From Alloalcanivorax mobilis (GTDB lineage Bacteria; Pseudomonadota; Gammaproteobacteria; Pseudomonadales; Alcanivoracaceae), in contig NZ_NMQZ01000002.1 of the NCBI RefSeq assembly GCF_002864685.1, forward strand, positions 1 to 64,000: DNA of 64,000 bases, given 5' to 3'. The position numbers were made by a program, and so were the translations under genes. Below, one piece after another: positions 47,091 through 54,848 of the stretch (its first letter is position 1; each line of letters starts with the position of its first letter). The notes under the pieces were generated by a model. It made no database searches. It saw only the letters and a list, made by a program, of their open reading frames with translations, and had not been told where the DNA came from.

Positions 47091-47267
47091 TCGTGCTATC
47101 GGGCGCGCCAGGACTCGTGCTATCAGGCGCACCGGTATCGTGCTATCCGGCGCGCAAACTGAACCTAACTCCAAGAGTGGTAAGGATTTTTCCGGCTCTT
47201 AACTTAATATCTAACTTAAAACCTTATCTAACCAATAATAATAAGCACCTATTACGGCGGTGGATAA
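47091..47267. other. Predicted oriV: three iterons, AT-rich stretch and a DnaA-box-like site
   Basis: TCGTGCTATC-n-GGCGC occurs three times in direct orientation at 47091, 47115 and 47138 (spacing 24 and 23 nt, about two helical turns). An AT-rich stretch with repeated CTAACTTA-like words follows (about 47195-47250), then TTATCCACC (minus strand, 47267-47259), one mismatch from the DnaA box. It lies between repA and parA. Confidence 0.7.
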
Positions 47268-47340
47268 CCGCCAACAACCCAAGGCAAGAGCGTTTTTCTG
47301 GCCGTTCATGGTGTTGCTTTCCGTTAAGGAGGGCCATGCC

Positions 47341-47979
47341 ATGATCGTCGCTTTGCTCAACCAGAAAGGCGGCGTGGGCAAGACCACGCTGGCCACTCAC
47401 ATTGCCGGCGAACTCGCGTTACGTGGTCAGAACGTCATCCTGCTGGATGCCGACCCGCAGGGTTCATCGCTGGACTGGGCGCAGCGCCGAAGCCAGCAAG
47501 GCTTGCCCAGGCTGTTCAGTGCCGTCGGTCTCGACCGTGAAACGTTGCACCAGGAGGTGCCAGAACTTGCCAGACGGGCCGATCACGTCGTCATAGATGG
47601 GCCACCCAGGATCGCCGCTCTGGCGCGCTCCGCGCTGTTGGCGGCTGAGCGTGTACTGATCCCAGTACAGCCCAGCCCCTACGATCTGTGGGCCAGTGCC
47701 GAGATGGTGGCACTGGTTCGGGAGGCTCAAGTGTTCCGTCCGCAGCTCATGGCGGCTTTCGCCATCAACCGACGCGTCAGTACCACGGTGATCGGGCGTG
47801 AAGCCCGGCAGGCATTGGCGGAACAACCGCTGCCGGCACTGCGCGCCGAGGTACGCCAGCGCATCGTCTTCGCCGACAGCGTGGCCGCTGGCCGCCTGGC
47901 ACGCGAAACGGCGCCGGACAGCATTGCTGCCCGTGAAATTACGGCACTGGTGGATGAATTGTTGCGGTGGCCGTTATGA
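47341..47979 (+). CDS. parA: ParA-type partition ATPase
   Basis: It separates replicated circles or stabilises the excised element. The 212-residue protein has the deviant Walker A motif NQKGGVGKTT (7-16), LLDADPQGS (about 38-46) and a VVIDGPP Walker B. It is a short ParA without an N-terminal HTH. ATG 47341 follows AAGGAGG at eight bases; a longer frame lacks this. The stop overlaps the next start (ATGA). Confidence 0.93.
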   Translation: MIVALLNQKGGVGKTTLATHIAGELALRGQNVILLDADPQGSSLDWAQRRSQQGLPRLFSAVGLDRETLHQEVPELARRADHVVIDGPPRIAALARSALLAAERVLIPVQPSPYDLWASAEMVALVREAQVFRPQLMAAFAINRRVSTTVIGREARQALAEQPLPALRAEVRQRIVFADSVAAGRLARETAPDSIAAREITALVDELLRWPL

Positions 47980-48227
47980 GCAAGGCACGCAGCAAGCGCG
48001 TCGGCATTGGTGCGCGTCCACCCCCCAATCCACAGGCGGAGGCTTGGATTCGCCAGGGCGACGCCGACACGCTCAACAAGGGCGATCTCTACACCGCGCG
48101 CCTGACCCTCGACATCACCCCCGCGATGCGAGCGCGCATCAAGGTCTCGGCCTTCACTCAAGGCGTGACCGTGGCCGAGTTGCTGCGTGCCTTGCTGGAA
48201 CGCGAGTTCCCGGAGAACCCATCATGA
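47976..48227 (+). CDS. Small ParB-like/ribbon-helix-helix partition partner
   Basis: The 83-residue basic protein has an N-terminal Lys/Arg-rich tail and a C-terminal ribbon-helix-helix-like region (YTARLTLDITPAMRARIKVSA then VTVAELLRALLEREF). Its ATG overlaps the parA stop and its stop overlaps the DUF2840 start. By position it is the DNA-binding partner of ParA, and perhaps the repressor of the operon. Confidence 0.75.
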   Translation: MSKARSKRVGIGARPPPNPQAEAWIRQGDADTLNKGDLYTARLTLDITPAMRARIKVSAFTQGVTVAELLRALLEREFPENPS

Positions 48228-48760
48228 ATACACAGCCTTGGACGACGCCGGTTGCATCGCCACCGCCGCTCCTCGCCACGCTCCCCGGTCAGGCTGACAA
48301 CGCACCGCTGACGCGCGTCTCGCTGGCCTATCTCGAATCACGCTTCAAACTTTACCTGCGCTTCGGCGAATCCGTGCGCATCATCCGGTTCGATCGCTGG
48401 CGGCGTGTGGCGATGTTCCTGCCTGGCGCCATATTCTGCCGCATTCGCTGGCAGGCCAACGACTACGGCACAGTGCGTTGGCAGCTCATGGTGATGCAGG
48501 CTGGCCCGCCACTGGATGCCATGCAGCGCATCCCTGGCGTGCAGCCCGGTGCACGCCTGCTGCTGCACACTGAAGGGGACCACGCCGTGCGCACCGTGCT
48601 GGAACGCATTGATGCCATCGAGGCGTTGGGCATTGCGCCGGCCACCGTATCGCCCGCGTACTGGCGCACGCTTGCCAATCGGCTTGCTGCGCGCTTGCCG
48701 TTGCCCGAATACACCGCCGAGCGGCACGCCGCCTGGCTGGCAGGGAGGGCGCTGCCATGA
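48224..48760 (+). CDS. DUF2840 family protein
   Basis: The 178-residue protein begins MNTQPWTTP and shows the DUF2840 pattern (LESRFKLYLRFG, FLPGAIFCRIRWQANDYGT, LLLHTEGDHAVRTVLERIDAIEALGI). Function is unknown. It is a constant gene between parA and traF in this family and overlaps both neighbours by four bases. A longer frame reaching into parA is rejected. Confidence 0.87.
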   Translation: MNTQPWTTPVASPPPLLATLPGQADNAPLTRVSLAYLESRFKLYLRFGESVRIIRFDRWRRVAMFLPGAIFCRIRWQANDYGTVRWQLMVMQAGPPLDAMQRIPGVQPGARLLLHTEGDHAVRTVLERIDAIEALGIAPATVSPAYWRTLANRLAARLPLPEYTAERHAAWLAGRALP

Positions 48761-49356
48761 CGATCCATTGCACCGCCGCACGCCCCCCTGAAGCCGCACC
48801 ACATCCTCGCTCGCGCCTGTGTGCTCGCATTGTGTTGGTAGGTTTGTCCCTCTGCGGCCTTGCTGTGCTGGCCTGGGCGTCTTTCGTGCAGCCGCTGCCG
48901 CGCCTGCTCTACAATCCATCCGATAGTGTGGCAGTGGGCTGGTATCGCCTTGATCCGCTGCAACGCCGATCCGGCTCGCTGCCACCTTTACTGAAAGTTG
49001 GTGACGTTGTTCTAACCGCCTTGCCGCCAGAAGCCGCTGCTCTGGCGGCGCAACGCGGATACCTGCCAGACCACATTCCTTTACTGAAACGTGTGGGCGC
49101 CGTCGCACCGCAACACGTTTGCATCGTCGCCGGACAGGTACGTATCGACGGTGTGCCGATAGCGACCACATTGCCTGCTGATCGTATGGGTCGTCCGCTG
49201 TCATCCTGGCGGCAATGCCGGCAGCTTCGGCCTGACGAACTCTTCCTCTTGAGCACAGCCAACCCGGCGTCGTTCGACAGCCGCTATTTTGGGCCGATCA
49301 ACGTATCTGCCGTGATCGGCATCGCACATCCGGTCTGGCTGGAGGCCCATCCATGA
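48757..49356 (+). CDS. traF: TraF-type S26 conjugal transfer peptidase
   Basis: TraF cleaves and cyclises the conjugative pilin in RP4-like systems. The 199-residue protein has one N-terminal transmembrane helix (about 24-42), the nucleophile-region NPSDSVAVGWY (Ser57), and the general-base Lys111 in PLLKRVGA. Overlap with DUF2840 (ATGA) places it at the end of the parA-traF operon. Confidence 0.88.
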   Translation: MTIHCTAARPPEAAPHPRSRLCARIVLVGLSLCGLAVLAWASFVQPLPRLLYNPSDSVAVGWYRLDPLQRRSGSLPPLLKVGDVVLTALPPEAAALAAQRGYLPDHIPLLKRVGAVAPQHVCIVAGQVRIDGVPIATTLPADRMGRPLSSWRQCRQLRPDELFLLSTANPASFDSRYFGPINVSAVIGIAHPVWLEAHP

Positions 49357-49792
49357 TGGCCGTCGATTCGCTGCACGTTGCCGTGCATCTTATGGAGCAC
49401 TCGGACGTACCGAGCCGGTGGCTTTGCACATGTCGTCGCGCATGCAGTGCGAGCGCATCCGCGTTGCACTTTGCGCTGCCTTCCCATGTGCAGGCGTCTT
49501 GCCTCGAAGGCGCCCGGCCTGCGGCCATTGGCGTGTTCGCCGGCGGGCTGGTTGCCAGCAGCGTAGCGTCGCCGGGCCGCCGACGCCCTGAGCGTTGGGG
49601 AAGGGCAAAGGCGGAAGGCAAGACAAAAGGGGGCGGCACCTAGCCGCCCGTAAAGCCAGTCTGCACGTGGGGGTGGTGCGGCACGATGTGGCTTCGCCAC
49701 CGTGCCGCGTGGAGCGCGAAACCCGCACCAACGTTGATCTGCCCGCGTGCTTCACACGACGGAGCACGCCACAGTTTACTAGGGACTTGGCC
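49357..49792. other. Non-coding region with strong hairpins upstream of the relaxase (oriT candidate)
   Basis: This 436-nt gap holds GGGCGGC-accta-GCCGCCC (49631-49649) and a longer imperfect hairpin GCGGCACG-at-GTGGC-ttc-GCCAC-CGTGCCGC (49678-49708). Origins of transfer usually lie just upstream of the relaxase gene and contain such inverted repeats beside a nick site, so this is the best oriT candidate. A frame of 96 codons starting at 49353 exists, but its Arg/Ala/Gly-rich sequence has no recognisable domain. Confidence 0.5.
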
Positions 49793-51766
49793 ATGAGCGA
49801 CCACCGCGATGATGATTTCCGTATCCGCCCCAGCGCCCCCAAGCATCGGGGGCAGGGCTTCGTTTCCAAGGTGCTCAAGCAGACAGTGAAAGCCAGTGGC
49901 GGCAAATCCTCGTCACGTCGGCAGACATCGGCGGGCAGCACCGGTCAACGTCCCGGCTCACGTCTGGGGCGCGGCCATACCGCGGCGCGCTTCACGGGCA
50001 CATCACTGACGCCATTCTCGCGTCGCGTCACCATCAAAACCCTGCTGGTTAATCAGCGCCGTGCCAGCCCGCAGTCGCTGGCGAAACACCTGCGCTACAT
50101 CGAACGCGACGGTGCGGGGCGTTATGGTGAGCAAGGTCGGGCCTACGGGCCGCAAATCGACGAGGACGATCTGGATGCCTTCAAGGAGCGCTGTCAGGAC
50201 GATCGGCATCATTTCCGCTTCATCCTCTCGCCCGAGGACGGGGCCGAGTTGGACGATCTGCGCACCTACACACGTCATCTGATGAACCGTATGGAAGCCG
50301 ATCTGGGCACGCAGTTGGATTGGGTGGCGGTGGATCACTGGAACACAGACAACCCGCACACGCACTTGGTGGTGCGTGGACGTGACGACACTGGCAAAGA
50401 CCTCATCATCGCCGGTGACTACATCGCCCATGGCGTCCGCCATCGCGCTGCCGAACTGGTGACGGAATGGCTGGGACGGCGCACGGAACTGGAGATTCAA
50501 CAGACCTTGCGGCGTGAGGTGGAACAGGAGCGGTGGACGAGTTTGGATCGCACGCTGCAACGTGAAGCTGGCGAGGACGGCCAGTTGCAGATCAAGCGCT
50601 TCAACGAACCTCGGCTGCAACGTCAGCGCCTGCTGCTGATCGGCCGCCTGCAACGCTTGCAGCACTTGGGCCTGGCCGACGAGACGCAGCCCGGCACCTG
50701 GGCCGTCCATGCGGACGCGGAGAAGACCTTGCGCGCCCTGGGCGAGCGTGGAGACATCATCCGCACCATGCAGCGCGCCATGAGCGGCCAGCCACGCGAG
50801 CTGGCGGTGTTCGAGCCGAGCGACGACGGCCGTGCCGTCATCGGCCGAGTGGCTGCAAAGGGACTGGCCGACGAACTGCGCGACCGGGGCTATCTGGTCA
50901 TCGACGGGGTGGACGGCAAGGCCCACTACGTCGCCTTGAATGCCCGTGACGAGTTGACGAACTATCCCACCGGCGCGGTGGTGGAGGTGCGCAGTTCAGC
51001 CGAGGTGCGGGCGGCCGACCGCAACATTATCGCGCTGGCGAGCGATGGCCTGTATCGCACCGACCATCACCTGGCGATTGAGCAAGGTCGGGCCATGCCT
51101 GACCGCGACCCGCAGGAAGTCGTTGCGGGCCATGTTCGCCGGCTGGAAGCCCTGCGCCGGGCTGGCATCGTGGAGCGCGTGGCCGATGGCTTATGGAAGG
51201 TGCCGGACGATCTGGTCGAGCGTGGCCGCCAGTACGACGCACAGCGGCTGGGTGGCGTGGCGGTAAAACTGAAATCTCACCTGCCGATTGAACGTCAGGC
51301 GCGAGTGATTGGTGCGACCTGGCTGGATCAGCAGTTGATCGGCGGGGGGCGTGGGCTGAGCGACCTGGGCTTTGGCGGCGACACCAAACGAGCCTTACAG
51401 CAGCGCGCCGACTTCCTCGAAGAACAGGGGCTGGCCCAGCGGCGCAGGCAGCGGGTAACCCTCGCCCGGAACCTGCTGGGGACGCTGCGCGACCGGGAAC
51501 TGACGCAGGCCGCCAAGGATATTGCCGCCGAAACCGGATTGGCGCACAGACCTGTCACGGACGGGCAGCGTGTGGCCGGTATATACCGGCGCTCCGTCAT
51601 GCTCGCTAGCGGACGCTACGCCATGCTCGATGACGGTATGGGGTTCAGCCTAGTGCCGTGGCGGCCGATGATCGAACAGCGACTAGGTCAGCAACTTACA
51701 GCGGTGGTGCGTGGTGATTTTGTATCATGGGACTTGGGCCGAGCACGAGGACCGGCAATCAGCTGA
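49793..51766 (+). CDS. rlxS: VirD2-type relaxase with DUF3363
   Basis: It nicks oriT and pilots the single strand during conjugation. The 657-residue protein has the HUH histidine motif DHWNTDNPHTHLVV (about 181-194) and a C-terminal DUF3363 region running to VRGDFVSWDLGR. A catalytic tyrosine is expected in the first 120 residues (the AKHLRYIERDG segment is typical of this subgroup). ATG 49793 is chosen by family similarity. The gene is complete. Confidence 0.9.
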   Translation: MSDHRDDDFRIRPSAPKHRGQGFVSKVLKQTVKASGGKSSSRRQTSAGSTGQRPGSRLGRGHTAARFTGTSLTPFSRRVTIKTLLVNQRRASPQSLAKHLRYIERDGAGRYGEQGRAYGPQIDEDDLDAFKERCQDDRHHFRFILSPEDGAELDDLRTYTRHLMNRMEADLGTQLDWVAVDHWNTDNPHTHLVVRGRDDTGKDLIIAGDYIAHGVRHRAAELVTEWLGRRTELEIQQTLRREVEQERWTSLDRTLQREAGEDGQLQIKRFNEPRLQRQRLLLIGRLQRLQHLGLADETQPGTWAVHADAEKTLRALGERGDIIRTMQRAMSGQPRELAVFEPSDDGRAVIGRVAAKGLADELRDRGYLVIDGVDGKAHYVALNARDELTNYPTGAVVEVRSSAEVRAADRNIIALASDGLYRTDHHLAIEQGRAMPDRDPQEVVAGHVRRLEALRRAGIVERVADGLWKVPDDLVERGRQYDAQRLGGVAVKLKSHLPIERQARVIGATWLDQQLIGGGRGLSDLGFGGDTKRALQQRADFLEEQGLAQRRRQRVTLARNLLGTLRDRELTQAAKDIAAETGLAHRPVTDGQRVAGIYRRSVMLASGRYAMLDDGMGFSLVPWRPMIEQRLGQQLTAVVRGDFVSWDLGRARGPAIS

Positions 51767-51811
51767 TGCCGATAGAACGTTAATGCTCAAGGTTAAGGGG
51801 GCTGTTCCCGG

Positions 51812-52150
51812 ACTTCCTCTGAAGGCGCGGAGAAACGTAGCAACGGCATCTTTGGCCCAGTGATCGTGCTGCGCGGCAAACGCTGGAATATGGGGATGCA
51901 TCAAACACTGAATTCACCCCAGCACTTACCATATCACTTCAAAGGCGCGGCGATGGAGTCAAATCCAAGGCCTGCAAGGTCCAGTTCACCTTCATATACA
52001 GCTCTTTCTAGTCTTTCCGCCACGATACGTTTGATCTTGGCAGAGCCGGCAAGGTGAAAGCGCGCAGCCTGAGCTCGGGAAACCTTGGGCTTCGGCCGCA
52101 ATCATGCGATATAGCGCCAACCCGTCAGGCGGATGGCATTGGAGGACGTT
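51812..52150 (-). pseudogene. Frameshifted remnant of a TetR-family repressor gene
   Basis: Reading the minus strand, three blocks match the intact TetR at 57498-58169. These are PPDGLALYRMI, then RFHLAGSAKIKRIVAERL, then QCLMHPHIPAFAAQHDHWAKDAV (split over two frames). Frame changes separate the blocks, and the N-terminal DNA-binding half is gone. The nucleotide match to the intact gene is obvious over about 330 bp. This is the decayed left copy of the efflux cassette regulator. Confidence 0.82.
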
Positions 52151-52312
52151 CCGATGCTAGAGCTGGCGGACATGTCGGTTACGTCTCTTTCTTCCTCTAC
52201 TGTTGTTACGGATACGGAGCATGCCAGGTCTTGTGTTTTCGTACCGGCCAGATCGGTTTTTTACCGATATTGACCACACGAGGAATTCGCCACATAATGC
52301 CATTTTTAGTAA

Positions 52313-52328
52313 CGAACCGATCGGTTCG
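52313..52328. promoter_or_regulatory. Relic TetR operator
   Basis: CGAACCGATCGGTTCG is a perfect 16-bp palindrome in the same relative place as the CCGAACCGACCGGT site before the live efflux operon at 58313-58327. It separates the tetR remnant from the remnant of an outer-membrane-factor gene. Confidence 0.6.
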
Positions 52329-52374
52329 GTTTGGTTCTGTCTGGGGTGTCGATCCCTTAAGCATTGACTAGGCG

Positions 52375-52550
52375 GTGCCAGCTAATTCTCTGTGGTGCAC
52401 ATCACATTAGCGGGAGCGTGGAGGCCTCTGGTGGTGAACGGTCGCCGCAATACCCTTGCCATATGGTGGCTTAGACCCGCATGCGCTGGTCCTGAATACC
52501 GGACTGACAACCTGCAGCTGTCAGCCTTGGAAAGCGGGATGGAAAGCATG
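52375..52550 (+). pseudogene. 5' remnant of an outer-membrane efflux factor gene
   Basis: From about 52375 the sequence follows the start of the intact efflux-factor gene at 58367. Shared stretches include CTGTGGTGCA, CCGCRATA and TGCGCT, and the lipobox-like region reads ACAGPEYR in one frame against SCALVPDV in the live gene. Similarity fades at about 52550. The reading frame is not kept. Together with 51812-52150 it shows a full tetR-operator-omf junction in decay. Confidence 0.65.
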
Positions 52551-52612
52551 GCAAGCATAACGAAGCACAGGAGCTTCAATACCCATGAAGACGCAGGTGA
52601 CGGAGTAACGTC

Positions 52613-54595
52613 ATGTTCGGAAAGCTCAGTTTAGATTCAATTCCCTGGCACGAGCCGATCATTATGGTCACGGCGGGGGTGGCAGCCATTCTTGGGCTCC
52701 TGCTAATGGGCTGGATTACAAAAAAAAGGTTATGGGGCTATCTCTGGAGCGAGTGGATCACTTCCATCGATCATAAGAAAATCGGCGTCATGTACTTCTT
52801 GGTGGCGTTGGTCATGCTGGTTCGTGGTTTCGCCGATGCCATCATGATGCGCACGCAGCAAGCCATCGCGGCTGGCGGTGCCGAAGGCTATCTACCACCC
52901 CCTCACTACGATCAGCTCTTCACCGCCCACGGTGTCATCATGATCTTCTTCGTGGCGATGCCCATGGTCATCGGTCTGATGAACCTGGTTGTGCCGCTGC
53001 AGATTGGGGCTCGCGACGTCGCCTTCCCCTTCATGAACAACCTGAGCTTCTGGTTCTTCGCGGTTGGTATGATCCTAGTCAACCTCTCTTTCGTGATTGG
53101 CGAGTTCGCCAAGACCGGGTGGCTGGCCTACGCACCACTGTCGGAGCTGCAATACAGTCCGGACGTGGGGGTCGACTATTGGATATGGGCACTACAGATA
53201 TCGGGGATCGGGACCACGCTGACCGGTATCAACTTCTTCGTGACGATCATGAAGATGCGCACCAAGGGCATGGCGCTTTTCCGCATGCCGATCTTCACCT
53301 GGACGGCGCTGTGCACCAACGTTCTGATCATTCTGTCGTTCCCGATTCTGACCGTGACGATCGCCCTGCTAACGCTGGATCGTTATCTGGGCATGCATTT
53401 CTTCACGAATGACATGGGCGGCAGCCAGATGATGTACGTCAACCTCATCTGGGCCTGGGGCCATCCCGAAGTCTACATCCTGATCCTGCCGGCGTTCGGC
53501 GTCTTCTCCGAAGTGATCGCGACCTTCACCAAGAAGCGTCTGTTCGGCTACAAGACGATGGTCTGGGCAACGGCGGCAATCACCGTGCTGTCCTTCATCG
53601 TCTGGTTGCACCACTTTTTCACCATGGGCGCCGGTGCCAACGTCAATGCCTTCTTCGGCATCATGACGATGATCATCGCCATACCGACCGGGGTGAAGAT
53701 CTTTAACTGGCTGTTCACCATGTATCGCGGTCGTATTCAGTTCACCACGCCCGTCCTCTGGACCATTGGCTTCATCATCACCTTCACCCTGGGCGGTATG
53801 ACCGGTGTCATGCTGGCCGTGCCGGGTGCCAACTTCGTGTTGCACAACAGTCTGTTCGTCATCGCCCACTTCCATAACGTCATCATCGGCGGCGTGGTGT
53901 TTGGCATGATGGCGGGTCTCACCTACTGGTTCCCGAAGGCCTTCGGCTTCACTCTCAGCGAAAAATGGGGCAAGCGCTCCTTTTGGTGCTGGCTCGTCGG
54001 CTTCTATCTTGCCTTCATGCCGCTCTACGCCTTGAGCTTCTTCGGTGCCATGCGTCGCATGCAGTCCTATGAGCAGACCGAGTGGCAGCCACTGATGATC
54101 GTCGCCTGGTGCGGCGCGGTGATCATTGCACTAGGTATCGCCTGCATCATCATCCAGTTCATTGTCAGTATTCGCGATCGCGAGAAGAACCGTGACGTCA
54201 CCGGCGACCCTTGGGACGCTCGTACCCTGGAATGGGCGACTTCCTCTCCGCCCCCGAACTACAACTTCGCTTACCTGCCGTCCGTCGATTCCATCGATGC
54301 CTACTGGGAGATGAAACAGCAGCCGGGCGGCTTCAAGCGTGAACTGGCCACCGAGTTCAAGGACATTCACATGCCCAGGAACACGGCGGAAGGCCCGATC
54401 ATGGGGCTGTTCAGTCTGTTCCTCGGCTTCGCCTTGATCTGGCACATCTGGTGGCTGGTGGGTCTGGGCGCCATCGGTATGTTCGTGACGTTCATGTTCC
54501 GTATCTTCAATGATGACACGGACTATCACATCCCCGCTGCCGAGGTCGAAAAGACCGAGCGTGAATACCACAAACGGTTGGAGTTGCAGGCGTAG
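52613..54595 (+). CDS. cyoB: Cytochrome bo3 ubiquinol oxidase subunit I (orphan CyoB)
   Basis: The heme-copper catalytic subunit that reduces O2 and pumps protons. The 660-residue protein is full length, with about 15 transmembrane helices. It has the CuB/Tyr crosslink motif [11 protein letters not shown], the HH pair in WLHHFF and the heme ligands in [16 protein letters not shown] lies eight bases before the ATG. No cyoA precedes it, and only a start-like scrap of cyoC follows, so it would need the chromosomal CyoA, C and D to function. Finding it as ICE cargo is unusual. It may replace the native subunit with a variant less sensitive to an inhibitor. Confidence 0.92.
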   Translation: MFGKLSLDSIPWHEPIIMVTAGVAAILGLLLMGWITKKRLWGYLWSEWITSIDHKKIGVMYFLVALVMLVRGFADAIMMRTQQAIAAGGAEGYLPPPHYDQLFTAHGVIMIFFVAMPMVIGLMNLVVPLQIGARDVAFPFMNNLSFWFFAVGMILVNLSFVIGEFAKTGWLAYAPLSELQYSPDVGVDYWIWALQISGIGTTLTGINFFVTIMKMRTKGMALFRMPIFTWTALCTNVLIILSFPILTVTIALLTLDRYLGMHFFTNDMGGSQMMYVNLIWAWGHPEVYILILPAFGVFSEVIATFTKKRLFGYKTMVWATAAITVLSFIVWLHHFFTMGAGANVNAFFGIMTMIIAIPTGVKIFNWLFTMYRGRIQFTTPVLWTIGFIITFTLGGMTGVMLAVPGANFVLHNSLFVIAHFHNVIIGGVVFGMMAGLTYWFPKAFGFTLSEKWGKRSFWCWLVGFYLAFMPLYALSFFGAMRRMQSYEQTEWQPLMIVAWCGAVIIALGIACIIIQFIVSIRDREKNRDVTGDPWDARTLEWATSSPPPNYNFAYLPSVDSIDAYWEMKQQPGGFKRELATEFKDIHMPRNTAEGPIMGLFSLFLGFALIWHIWWLVGLGAIGMFVTFMFRIFNDDTDYHIPAAEVEKTEREYHKRLELQA

Positions 54596-54597
54596 TC

Positions 54598-54645
54598 ATG
54601 GCAACTGACACGATCAGCAATCACGACACGAGTGGCTACTGCGCC
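54598..54645 (+). pseudogene. Truncated start of cyoC
   Basis: Two bases after the cyoB stop, an ATG opens MATDTISNHDTSGY, which matches the CyoC N-terminus of E. coli (MATDTLTH). Similarity stops within about 15 codons, and the frame runs into unrelated sequence. It marks the right edge of the imported cyo fragment. Confidence 0.5.
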
Positions 54646-54654
54646 GTCGCTGAG

Positions 54655-54800
54655 TGGTTCGACCACGGCACAGGTCTTTGTGTGGGGCTGATGCGCAAAT
54701 CGACACCGACGTAGCCGTACTGTATCGCTCATTGGGCGGTGGCTGGGAAGAGCAGCAAACGGCTCCCAAGCTTGGCGAGGGAAGGCCCGCCAACGGATAA
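54655..54800 (+). pseudogene. 3' remnant of an outer-membrane efflux factor gene
   Basis: One frame ends in HRSLCGADAQIDTDVAVLYR and then SLGGGWEEQQTA, followed by a TAA at 54798. This is the usual C-terminal signature of NodT-type outer-membrane factors (AQ-x-D-x-x-x-A-LY-x-x-LGGGW). There is no start or upstream body. With the 5' remnant at 52375 it brackets cyoB, as if cyoB had replaced the middle of this gene. It is not a copy of the live gene's 3' end, which reads LVKALGGGFESHS. Confidence 0.6.
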
Positions 54801-54848
54801 ACCGCATGGCGATCCAGTCGGCGCAGTCGCCCTATAAGGAGGAATGAC

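Noticed and set aside
47055-47340. The three TCGTGCTATC repeats considered as insertion-sequence ends
   Set aside because: They are direct, evenly spaced and beside repA with an AT-rich stretch; no transposase or target duplication is present.
47798-48223. An N-terminal extension of the DUF2840 protein
   Set aside because: It overlaps parA and the ParB-like gene in another frame; the ATGA overlap start at 48224 fits the family.
49353-49643. A 96-codon frame after traF
   Set aside because: It overlaps the traF stop like a coupled gene, but its composition is Arg/Ala/Gly-rich without a domain and it runs into the hairpins of the oriT candidate; left as non-coding.
52392-52634. An 80-codon frame leading into cyoB
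   Set aside because: It reads through the decayed efflux-gene remnant and overlaps the cyoB start in another frame.
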